From: Anthropogastromicrobium sp052273485 | GTDB taxonomy: Bacteria > Bacillota > Clostridia > Lachnospirales > Lachnospiraceae | Direction: 5' to 3' | NCBI GenBank assembly: GCA_052273485.1 | Contig: DAVZID010000002.1 | Span: forward strand, 67,688-131,687 | Length of the DNA stretch: 64,000 nucleotides | Part shown: piece after piece, positions 34,946 through 42,833 of the stretch | Position numbering within the stretch: position 1 is the stretch's first letter | Layout of the letters: every line of letters begins with the position of its first letter | The notes under the pieces: model-generated | Database searches by the model: none | What the model was told of the DNA's origin: nothing | What the model saw: only the letters and a program-made list of their open reading frames with translations | Program-made: the position numbers and the translations under genes

Positions 34946-35390
34946 GTCGAAAGGAATCATCTTTTGACGAAGCAGGGCAGTAAGCTACAAAAGATGAATA
35001 TACCAAAGAGAAAAAGGCAATGCGATCTACGAAAGATAGCCTATGCAAAAGAGGACATCTACGAAAGATAAGTTTTCTAAGAAACAAAGGATAACCCCAT
35101 AAAAACTTCAATTTTGTAATTACGAAAGAGAAATTATAAAGATACCAAAGAGAAGTTTATAATGTACCAAAGATAACTTATACAAAAGAAAAAGCGTTTT
35201 TCCAAACTTGAACCAAAGAGGATACCTGCAAAAGAAAAGTAACACCAAAATACAAAAGACTGCCCTATATTACAAAAGAGAAACGATTACAAGATACCAA
35301 AGAGAAAAATCGTCGTGTGATGAGTGTAAACGCTTATTGCATGGCGATTTTCATATACAAAAAGAAACTTGTAACAAAAGTGGTTCCATG
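34946..35390 (+). ncRNA. Candidate non-coding RNA with about 17 copies of a TAC-N-AAAGA-type motif
   Basis: Variants of TAC(C/G/A)AAAGA(G/T)AA recur throughout: CTACAAAAGATGA, ATACCAAAGAGAA (several), CTACGAAAGATA (twice), TTACGAAAGAGAA, GTACCAAAGATAA, ATACAAAAGAAAA, AACCAAAGAGGA, TTACAAAAGAGAA and others, spaced 14-40 bases apart on the plus strand only. The spacers are U-rich and not repeated. Near the 5' end TCATCTTTTG pairs with CAAAAGATGA (10 bp) around a 22-base loop. No ribosome binding site or protein-like frame exists. It looks like a multi-site binding RNA. Exact ends are not defined. Confidence 0.5.
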
Positions 35391-35486
35391 ATATGATTGT
35401 TCTATGAGGTTGCCATGCCCATGAGGTATACAACGTTTATGGACATGACACTCTGTTTGATCTGATAGACAACGAAGGAGAAAAGC

Positions 35487-35573
35487 ATGGAAATCAAAAC
35501 CGTTGCAATAGTGGGAGCAGGAGCAGTGGGCTCCTACGTAATAGAAGGAATTGCAGGATGCAAGGAGATATGA
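35487..35573 (+). pseudogene. N-terminal remnant of a ketopantoate reductase-like (panE) gene
   Basis: ATG 35487 follows AAGGAG and encodes MEIKTVAIVGAGAVGSYVIE and eight more residues before TGA. The GAGAVGS dinucleotide-binding loop with the same opening is the usual N-terminus of ketopantoate reductases (about 300 residues). Only 28 codons survive; the rest is gone. The sequence after it (EFDEYGKDETPT in another frame) could be a second scrap. Confidence 0.55.
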
Positions 35574-35653
35574 GTTTGATGAATATGGAAAAGACGAAAC
35601 ACCAACCTGTTCAAAATAAGCTCCTCATTTGCTACTTAGCTTTCGTTAAATGA

Positions 35654-35704
35654 AAAATGACCATATCATCGGAGAAGTAGACTCTCTGTTGATATGGTCA
35701 TTTT
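35654..35704. terminator. Perfect 15-bp hairpin
   Basis: AAAATGACCATATCA (35654-35668) and TGATATGGTCATTTT (35690-35704) pair perfectly with a 21-base loop. The flanking A and T runs allow it to work as a terminator in both directions, ending the array or panE-remnant transcript. Confidence 0.75.
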
Positions 35705-35755
35705 ATGTTAGATGATATTATGGAAAGTTGTAGCTGCATGCTCGTAGCCTACCTA

Positions 35756-35883
35756 GGCGGTGAGACGAGTTGCTTTTACGAGGCCGAACGTTGTAGCAGG
35801 ACTTTCAAAGTAACGTATGATAATAAGTAACGTGAAAGGTGCCTGCGGAAAAGAGAGGCCGACAAAACAATCGTCGAGCCGCC
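35756..35883 (+). repeat. Dispersed intergenic element, copy R3 (candidate structured RNA)
   Basis: Terminal stem GGCGG-TGA-GACGA (35756-35768) pairs with TCGTC-GAG-CCGCC (35871-35883). Inside: TTTTACGAGGCCGAACGTTG (35774-35793), and GCCT/AGGC (35841-35844 with 35856-35859) closing a loop that begins GCGGAAAAGAG. Together with R2 it gives the clearest view of the element's full length (128-129 bases). Confidence 0.8.
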
Positions 35884-35892
35884 ATTCGTAAA

Positions 35893-35962
35893 CCTACCGG
35901 GTAGCATTTATAACCTACCGGATAACGTAACCTATCGGATAACGTAACCTACCGGGCAGCAC
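35893..35962 (+). repeat. Tandem tail repeats of element copy R3
   Basis: Four near-identical units of the type AACCTACCGGATAACGT (17 bases; first spacing 21) run from the element to the end of the galactosidase gene. Variants include AACCTACCGGGTAGCAT and AACCTATCGGATAACGT. Confidence 0.85.
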
Positions 35963-35971
35963 ATCTTATCA

Positions 35972-38932
35972 TCAGAACTTTAACTGGTACTCCCAAACAA
36001 ATTCCTTGTCATCCATACGATACTGCGGTAACAGCTGCGGACCACAAGAATTGCTTCCAACACCACTGTTCTTGTAATCAATGTGCATCGTAACAAAATC
36101 ACTTGCCTCAAGCTCATAGTTGTGCTTCTTTGCGGCTAACTCATAATCGGAATAGTTGGAAACAGAAAAATCAAAGCTCGTTGCAGCCAGTGCGGTTACG
36201 CCATTTGTACCATTTCCGACAGAAGCCTTACGGCAGTGATAATGATTTCCATTCTCCTGCGGTTTGATGTAATCTTCATGCATGTCCTCAACGGTAGACT
36301 CGAATGCATCAAACCATGCCAGGTGGTGCTTATCAATGTAGCACTCTTTCGGACCATAGCCCAGATAGGAAACCTGCTGCCAACTCTTTGGAAGGATCAG
36401 CTCAACACCAAATCTTGGCAGATACGGCATCTCGGTATTGCGCTTTGCATCAATCTTGCAAGTGATGGCACCTGTGCCGTCAATGGTCCATACAACAGTA
36501 AACTTCATAATCCACTGAACGGTAACGGCACACAGATTGACATCACTGGTAATCTGAACGGTCTGACCGTCAACGGTATACTTCGTTGTGTAAGCGCGTG
36601 TCTGGCTGTGATGATAATTTGCGCGCTCCCACTCATGGCGGATATTCTGATCATTATCAGTCGGTGCACGGAAGATGCTATAATCCATGGAAACAGTGTC
36701 CTCGCCACGCTCTAAGGAAGAGAAGATACCAGTGAAAGTATCGTACTGATAGGTGAAGCCCTCACCGCTTACTGTCAGGAAACGATCATCCTCGGTAACA
36801 GTTGGAGCAACAGCCTCATCAGTAACAGCGTTTAAGCGGCGAACTGCAGATTCAGACAGTAAGAACTGATCGAACCCAACCTCATGACCAGCAGGTACCA
36901 GTTCGTGAGCGGTCTTGGTGAAGTAGGTCAGCTTCAGGTAGCAATCAGCAGCTGTCTTTGGCAGAGTAACCGGAATGGTAACCTCAGACTCAGTGTGCGG
37001 AGCAGTAGAAGGAACTGCAATTTCACCAGAGCAAAGAAGCTCTCCGTCAGCCTTACACTCATAGGAAAGAGTAATAGCATCTGCCATATCGGTAAAGTCA
37101 AGCATGTTCTTTAAGGCAAGTGTTACCTTGTGGGCATCAACAAGTCTTGCGCGTACCGGGCGAACAACATTCTTCCACTCATAAACGCCAGTGTGCGGTG
37201 TGCGGTCTGGATAAACAAGTCCATCCATACAGAAGTTTCCATCATGTGGATATTCGCCAAAATCACCGCCATAGCCGTACATGGTCTTGCCGTTCTCAGC
37301 AACACCCTGATTAACCGCGTGGTCACACCACTCCCAAACGAAGCCACCGCAGAAGCCATCGTACTTCATGATCTGCTGATAGTAGTCTTCGATGTCTCCA
37401 GGGCCGTTACCCATTGCGTGAACAAACTCGCACTGAATGAATGGCTTCTTCGGGCCTTCCTCAGCAAAGTAGTTGTCAATATCCTCGGTGGAAGCATACA
37501 TGCGGCTGTAAAGGTCGAGCATACTCTTGTCGAAACGGTTGGAGTGATCCCATGTAGAAGACTCATAATGGGTCAGACGGGTTGGGTCATACTCCTTTAC
37601 CCAACGTCCAGCGTTCTGGTATGCATAGCCAAAGCCAGCTTCATTACCTAATGACCAGATTAAAACAGCTGGATGGTTCTTGTCGCGGATGACATTTCTC
37701 TGAACACGGTCTAAAACGGCTTCAGTAAAGACACCGCCCTCATCCAGAAGACCCAGTGTGTTCTCACGGTCACTGTGATAGGTGCTCAAATATCCGTGCA
37801 TCTCAATATCAGACTCAGCGATCATGTAGAAGCCGTAGCGGTCGCACAGCTCTGGGAACCACGGTGCATTTGGATAATGGCTAGTACGGATTGCATTGAA
37901 GTTAAACTGCTTCATCAGAGTCAGATCACGGATTGCCTGTTCCTTAGAGATGGTGTATCCGGTAACTGGATCAGAGTCGTGACGGTTGGTTCCGCGGAAC
38001 TTTAAATTCTGACCATTTACGTAAACAATGCCGTCCTTAATGGAAACCTCACGAATACCGACTGCCTGTGTGATCACTTCATTGCCAGCGGTAATTGTCA
38101 GTGTGTACAGATATGGAGTCTCAGCAGTCCACAGCTTTGCATCGGAAACGGTAAACTCATAGATGCCATTGTTGACAACAGCCTCGCCAACAAAGTTTCC
38201 ATCGGCATCACACAGCGTAAGAGTAGGAACAACATCGCCCTCAGTCTCAACAGAAACGCTTACCATGCCAGCACCACCATCCTTTAAAGAGGTGCGAACG
38301 GTAAAGTCACGAACAAAGGACTGTGGACGAGTTAAAAGAAGTACATCACGGAAAATACCAGACATACGAAGCTTGTCCTGATCTTCTAGATACGTTCCAT
38401 CACACCACTTTAATACGAGAACGGCCAGTGTGTTGGTGCCTTCCTGCACAAAAGAGGAAATCTCAAACTCACTTGAGGAATGGGAAACCTGGCTGTAACC
38501 GACAAACTTTCCATTTACCCATACATAGAAACAAGAATCAACGCCCTCAAAATATAAGAAGTTACGCTGCTTTGCTGCCTCATCAGAGAGGGTAAAGGTG
38601 GTACGGTATGCGCCGCTTGCGTTTTCCTTTGGAACATACGGCGGGTCAAACGGGATTGGATAATTTACATTAGTATACTGATGATAATCATATCCCTGAC
38701 ACTGCCAGCAGGACGGAACCGGAATGGTATCCATCGCGGAGTCATCGAAATCCGGATTGATAAACTCAGCTGGAACAGCCTCTGGATAAGGATAGTAGTC
38801 AAAGCGCCAGTCGCCGGATAGCAAAGTAGCGTGGCTTGCGTGATCCGGGCCATACGGAATGTAGTAGCTGCGGTTCTCACAGGTGCCTACATGGAGCGTA
38901 TGAGGATCTTCGTAATAATTCGGTAATTTCAT
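35972..38932 (-). CDS. lacZ: Glycoside hydrolase family 2 beta-galactosidase
   Basis: 986 residues, LacZ length and architecture: sugar-binding domain, two immunoglobulin-like domains, barrel, and C-terminal small-chain domain (about 710-986). Acid/base is Glu431 in WSLGNEAGFG, nucleophile is Glu502 in QCEFVHAMGNGPG, and FRGTNRHDSDP is conserved before them. No signal peptide, so it hydrolyses imported beta-galactosides. RBS GAAAGGAGA precedes ATG on the minus strand; a tandem 14-base repeat upstream may be regulatory. Lactose transport genes are not nearby; other beta-D-galactosides, for example from pectin side chains, are possible. Confidence 0.93.
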   Translation of the reverse strand: MKLPNYYEDPHTLHVGTCENRSYYIPYGPDHASHATLLSGDWRFDYYPYPEAVPAEFINPDFDDSAMDTIPVPSCWQCQGYDYHQYTNVNYPIPFDPPYVPKENASGAYRTTFTLSDEAAKQRNFLYFEGVDSCFYVWVNGKFVGYSQVSHSSSEFEISSFVQEGTNTLAVLVLKWCDGTYLEDQDKLRMSGIFRDVLLLTRPQSFVRDFTVRTSLKDGGAGMVSVSVETEGDVVPTLTLCDADGNFVGEAVVNNGIYEFTVSDAKLWTAETPYLYTLTITAGNEVITQAVGIREVSIKDGIVYVNGQNLKFRGTNRHDSDPVTGYTISKEQAIRDLTLMKQFNFNAIRTSHYPNAPWFPELCDRYGFYMIAESDIEMHGYLSTYHSDRENTLGLLDEGGVFTEAVLDRVQRNVIRDKNHPAVLIWSLGNEAGFGYAYQNAGRWVKEYDPTRLTHYESSTWDHSNRFDKSMLDLYSRMYASTEDIDNYFAEEGPKKPFIQCEFVHAMGNGPGDIEDYYQQIMKYDGFCGGFVWEWCDHAVNQGVAENGKTMYGYGGDFGEYPHDGNFCMDGLVYPDRTPHTGVYEWKNVVRPVRARLVDAHKVTLALKNMLDFTDMADAITLSYECKADGELLCSGEIAVPSTAPHTESEVTIPVTLPKTAADCYLKLTYFTKTAHELVPAGHEVGFDQFLLSESAVRRLNAVTDEAVAPTVTEDDRFLTVSGEGFTYQYDTFTGIFSSLERGEDTVSMDYSIFRAPTDNDQNIRHEWERANYHHSQTRAYTTKYTVDGQTVQITSDVNLCAVTVQWIMKFTVVWTIDGTGAITCKIDAKRNTEMPYLPRFGVELILPKSWQQVSYLGYGPKECYIDKHHLAWFDAFESTVEDMHEDYIKPQENGNHYHCRKASVGNGTNGVTALAATSFDFSVSNYSDYELAAKKHNYELEASDFVTMHIDYKNSGVGSNSCGPQLLPQYRMDDKEFVWEYQLKF

Positions 38933-39004
38933 AACGAAATCTCCTTTCGCAAAAGTGAATTAGTAAAATAAAAGTGCTAATAAAATAGAATATAAAATGA
39001 AATA

Positions 39005-39032
39005 AGAAATCTTCTATAAGAAATCTTCTATA
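39005..39032. repeat. Tandem duplication of a 14-base unit upstream of the galactosidase
   Basis: AGAAATCTTCTATA is repeated exactly twice in a row (39005-39018 and 39019-39032), between the galactosidase start and the MraY-like gene end. It may form part of an operator or be recent slippage. Confidence 0.7.
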
Positions 39033-39054
39033 TGAAGTTCATTTGGAAAAGTTC

Positions 39055-40020
39055 TTATAACATAATCAGATAAACAAGTGCTACAGACAGAATAATCTGA
39101 ATGATCGCGAAACGAAAAACCGTCTGTGTGTTAGACCAGCCTTTTGTTTTGCGGACAAAATCGTGGATTGGTGTGCGCACATTTTTTAAGATATAAACGT
39201 GAGCAACCTTGATCAATGTCAGCTTTACAAGACCGAGACCGCCATCAATGATCAGCACAAGTGCTGCCGGGATGTAGAGGAATGGGTCGCCACATTTAAG
39301 TGCTGCGATTGCGATGAAAAGTCCCATTGCACGGGAACCGGCATCACCCATTAACATCTTACTTGGGGTGGCATTGAACCATAGATAGCCGAGCAGGCAG
39401 ACAACAAACATCAAGCTTAGGTAATCAAAATCACTGGTGCGACCCAAAACTTGATTTGCAAAATAGAAGGTCATGATCGTGATGATTGTCAGTGTTCCAG
39501 AAAGACCATCTACACCGTCTGCACAGTTCGTAACATTGATGGAAATCCAGATCAGTGCGATGGAAAGAATCGCAAATACCGGAACTGGGATAGAAAATGA
39601 AGTGCCGGTCATCGCAAGTGTTACCTGATTTCCATTGAAATGCAGATAGGTAAAGGTTACTAAAAGTGCAACCAGAAAATCGAGAATTCCTTTTTTTAAG
39701 CGTCCCCATGAGGTCTTTGCGGCATCATCAAGATAACCGGTCATCATGCAGCAGATCAAAAGAAGAAGATAGATAATCATCTCCGGGTCTACATGGGCAA
39801 ATAGTACGGCGGCAACGGCAAAGACGAGTACGAAAATCAGTCCGGCACCGCGCGGTTTTCCAGCGGAAAGTGCGCCTCCTACGGCAAATTCACGCCCCTG
39901 ATCCTTTGGAAGATGGGTACTGCCTTTTGCAAGTGACACGCAGGTAAAAAAGAATGCGGCCAGTATGCCGATAAAGGCAATGACGGGGCTGGCAGACTCC
40001 CCAAGCAACTGTTGAAACAT
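39055..40020 (-). CDS. MraY-like glycosyl-1-phosphate transferase
   Basis: 321 residues from ATG 40020 (RBS GGAG on the minus strand; an upstream in-frame extension is not needed). About ten membrane helices. Family motifs: GYLDDAAKT, NCADGVDGLSG and KMLMGDAGSRAMG with the catalytic Asp residues. The C-terminal loop usually reading PIHHHFE is PIHDFVRKTKGWS here, with one His left. MraY moves phospho-MurNAc-pentapeptide to undecaprenyl phosphate. The altered loop and lack of mur/fts neighbours suggest a second paralog or a related enzyme for a different sugar. Confidence 0.8.
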   Translation of the reverse strand: MFQQLLGESASPVIAFIGILAAFFFTCVSLAKGSTHLPKDQGREFAVGGALSAGKPRGAGLIFVLVFAVAAVLFAHVDPEMIIYLLLLICCMMTGYLDDAAKTSWGRLKKGILDFLVALLVTFTYLHFNGNQVTLAMTGTSFSIPVPVFAILSIALIWISINVTNCADGVDGLSGTLTIITIMTFYFANQVLGRTSDFDYLSLMFVVCLLGYLWFNATPSKMLMGDAGSRAMGLFIAIAALKCGDPFLYIPAALVLIIDGGLGLVKLTLIKVAHVYILKNVRTPIHDFVRKTKGWSNTQTVFRFAIIQIILSVALVYLIML

Positions 40021-40187
40021 GGTAAAAAAACTCCTTTCATTCCCAGACGAAAGAATCTTCGCCTGTTTTGTAAGACTGCTTTCAGTGTAGCATACTTCTG
40101 CCATTTTGGAAAGAAGATAGTCAATAAATTATTCTAATAAAACATTCTGTTTATTTAAGTAAAAAGAATGAAAAGAGCGGAAAGGAA

Positions 40188-40216
40188 TTGTATCATTTTG
40201 GAAACTGTGCTATACT
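40188..40216 (+). promoter_or_regulatory. Promoter of the arabinosidase operon
   Basis: TTGTAT (40188-40193), 17 bases, TATACT (40211-40216). It sits in the 330-base gap between the divergent MraY-like gene and the GH43 gene; the leader of about 130 bases after it shows no clear structure. Confidence 0.65.
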
Positions 40217-40352
40217 TGCAAAAGAGTATATCCTGCTGAAAAATATCAAAAAGCATAGAAAAAAACAATAAAATATAAGTCACAAACGCATGCAAGATGG
40301 ATAGAAATAGGATGTAGGCAGGAAAACAAACAAGAAAGGGTATGGGTAAAAT

Positions 40353-41258
40353 ATGGCATACTTATTTACGCATTTTATCGGAGAGCAGCCGCAGGGTGAG
40401 CAGATCTATTTTTCGCTGAGTAAGGATGGATTACACTGGAATGATCTGCATGATGGAAAGCCAGTCATTTGTTCCACGGTTGGCGAAAAGGGGCTTCGTG
40501 ATCCGTTTTTCATTCGCAAGGAAGATGGAAGTGGCTTTGTGATTATTGCAACGGATCTTTGCATTGCAGCTGGAAAAGGCTGGGATGCAGCCGTCACCAC
40601 AGGCAGTAGAAAGTTAGCGATCATGGAGTCAAAGGATCTTGTCCATTGGAGTGATCCGGTGTTAGTTGAGGTCGCAGTGCCACAGGCTGGATGTGCATGG
40701 GCGCCGGAAGCAATCTATGACAGAGAACAGGGAAATTATCTTGTATTCTGGGCATCCATGGTAAAGCTGCCAGGTGATGCAGAGCCAAAGCAGCGCATCT
40801 ATGCAGCCAGGACAAAAGAGTTTCATGAGTTTACAAAGGCTGAGATTTATCTGGAGAAGGAAAATCATGTTATCGATTCCACCATGGTATACGATGATGG
40901 CATGTATTATCGTTTCTCGAAGGATGAGACCACAAAGAACATCCGCACCGATGCAGCACCAGATTTAAAGAAGGAATCCTTTAAGGATGTGTCTGTTCCA
41001 AATCTCGAAGCAATTTACGGTGTAGAGGGACCAGAAATCTACTATTTGGAGGCGCAGAAGAAGTGGTGTCTGATCATTGACCGCTTTGCCACTCATAAGG
41101 GTTATCTTCCACTTGTCTGCGACAACCTAAAGACGATGGATTTTAAGCCACTTGACGATTCCGAGTTTGATATGGGCAAAACCATGAAGCGCCATGGAAG
41201 CGTTGTTGTCATCAGTGATGAGGAATACGACCGCATGGCAGAGGCGTTTGGTCTGTAA
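40353..41258 (+). CDS. Glycoside hydrolase family 43-like protein
   Basis: 301 residues forming a five-bladed propeller-like GH43 protein: LRDPFFIRKEDG (base Asp region), WAPEAIYDREQGNYLVFWAS, and GPEIYYLEAQKKW (acid region). GH43 enzymes remove arabinofuranose or xylose from plant polysaccharides. No signal peptide. It opens a four-gene operon with CapA-like, GH127 and carbohydrate-binding proteins, which supports an arabinose-rich substrate. Confidence 0.85.
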   Translation: MAYLFTHFIGEQPQGEQIYFSLSKDGLHWNDLHDGKPVICSTVGEKGLRDPFFIRKEDGSGFVIIATDLCIAAGKGWDAAVTTGSRKLAIMESKDLVHWSDPVLVEVAVPQAGCAWAPEAIYDREQGNYLVFWASMVKLPGDAEPKQRIYAARTKEFHEFTKAEIYLEKENHVIDSTMVYDDGMYYRFSKDETTKNIRTDAAPDLKKESFKDVSVPNLEAIYGVEGPEIYYLEAQKKWCLIIDRFATHKGYLPLVCDNLKTMDFKPLDDSEFDMGKTMKRHGSVVVISDEEYDRMAEAFGL

Positions 41259-41314
41259 GAAAAAGTATTGTTTTATAATTATAATTAGAAAGTATTCATA
41301 AGCAGGAAAGAAAA

Positions 41315-42799
41315 GTGGCAGGTAAGAGAGAAAAACGAAAGAAGGCCCGTTTTCAGTGGCTGGTAACTTCGTGGCTCATTGTAGCAGTTGTAATTGTAGT
41401 CGGTGTGGGAGGAATTATTTTCTTTATGGATCGACTCTATCACACAAAAATGCATGAAGAAAATGCGCAGCTTCCGCAGATTCTTGAAAGTGTAAGTGAG
41501 GATTCAAAGTGGGCACATGCATATCGAAAGGAATCACAGTCGGAGATAGAAGAAACAGAAAATGATACGGAAGAAAGTAGTATGGAAGTAGGTAGCACCG
41601 AAGAGGAAAGCAGCGAAGAAGAAACAGAAAGTACATCAGAAGCAGATGCCACGAAGCTGGCAGATGCAGACCGTACATCCGCTGCGACACCAGCGCATAG
41701 TGTGGTGATCGGAGATGTTAAGTCCGAAGAACCATCCTATGTAAGCTTGGTCGCGGTAGGGGATAATCTGATGCACTATGATGTATCGATGAGTGGACTT
41801 CAGCCAGATGGCAGCTACAATTACGATTATAATTTTGCGTATGTAAAGGATATCGTACAGGCAGCCGATCTGGCAGTGATCAATCAGGAGTGTGTCATCG
41901 GCGGTGACGAGTGGGGCATCCGTGATTATCCGTGCTTTAATGTCCGTACAGAGGTAGCGGCGGCCATCGCAAATGCGGGATTTGATGTTGTACTTGCAGC
42001 AACCAATCATGTCCTTGATATTGGAAAAGTTGGCAGCCTATATATGGTTCATTTTTTTCGAACCAATTATCCACAGCTGACACTTCTTGGCATTCATGAC
42101 AGCTGGGAGACGAGGGATGAGATTCATGTCATCGAGAAAAATGGCATTCGCATTGGTATGATCAACTATACCGCTATTTTAAATTGCAGAGGTGATTATG
42201 ATGCGGACGGTCAGTATCTTGTTGATATGCTTGATTATGATCGCTTGGCAACGCTGATTCAGCGCACAAAGGAAGCCTCTGATTTTGTTATTGTATTTCC
42301 GCACTGGGGAACCGAGTATAATTTAGGTATTGATGATTCACAGAAGGAACAGGTGGCTTTTCTGGCAGCACAAGGTGTTGATCTAGTGATTGGAACGCAC
42401 CCGCATGTTGTAGAACCAATTGATTACATAGACCGTCCGGATGGCGGAAAAATGCTGATTTACTACTCACTTGGGAACTTCCAATCTTTGCAGCGAAAAG
42501 AAGCAACGCTTCTTGGCGGCATGGCGAAGGTTACGATCAAGAAGGATTTCAAGGGAGCAAGAATCGTTGATTTTAATATGGAAACGCTAGTGACGGACTA
42601 TCGCCTTGGCGGAGTCCGTGTCACCGATTATTTTGATATCATTACAACGTATCCGTGGAGTAACTATTCCAGAGCGATTGCCGAATCAAGTAACATCGGC
42701 AATGGCAATGCGAATTTTAACTTAGATTATATGTTTCAGTTACAGGCCGAGCAGGCTGCGCAGGTTCATGAGGCGCGTCATAAGGCGGGACTGGAATAA
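41315..42799 (+). CDS. CapA-family (PgsA-type) membrane-anchored metallophosphatase-like protein
   Basis: 494 residues from GTG 41315 (RBS AGGAAAG). A basic start and one membrane helix (about 15-38) are followed by a Ser/Glu-rich linker (about 60-120), then a CapA domain: VAVGDNLMHYDVS, NQECVIGGDE, NHVLDIGKVG, FPHWGTEYNLG and GTHPHVVEPIDY, plus YYSLGNFQS. CapA proteins are known from poly-gamma-glutamate capsule synthesis, but single CapA proteins occur widely in gut bacteria without the capsule genes, and their role is unclear. Here it lies between two arabinose-related glycosidases, 57 and 34 bases apart. Confidence 0.88.
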   Translation: MAGKREKRKKARFQWLVTSWLIVAVVIVVGVGGIIFFMDRLYHTKMHEENAQLPQILESVSEDSKWAHAYRKESQSEIEETENDTEESSMEVGSTEEESSEEETESTSEADATKLADADRTSAATPAHSVVIGDVKSEEPSYVSLVAVGDNLMHYDVSMSGLQPDGSYNYDYNFAYVKDIVQAADLAVINQECVIGGDEWGIRDYPCFNVRTEVAAAIANAGFDVVLAATNHVLDIGKVGSLYMVHFFRTNYPQLTLLGIHDSWETRDEIHVIEKNGIRIGMINYTAILNCRGDYDADGQYLVDMLDYDRLATLIQRTKEASDFVIVFPHWGTEYNLGIDDSQKEQVAFLAAQGVDLVIGTHPHVVEPIDYIDRPDGGKMLIYYSLGNFQSLQRKEATLLGGMAKVTIKKDFKGARIVDFNMETLVTDYRLGGVRVTDYFDIITTYPWSNYSRAIAESSNIGNGNANFNLDYMFQLQAEQAAQVHEARHKAGLE

Positions 42800-42833
42800 A
42801 AAATTTTGGATTCAGAAAGGGAGGATATTGAAA

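Noticed and set aside
34946..35390. CRISPR array
   Set aside because: The recurring motif is only about 12 bases, varies in sequence and has irregular spacing; no cas genes are present.
35208..35396. 62-residue open frame inside the motif array
   Set aside because: It is made of translated motif copies (Lys/Gln/Arg-rich), has no ribosome binding site and looks unlike a protein.
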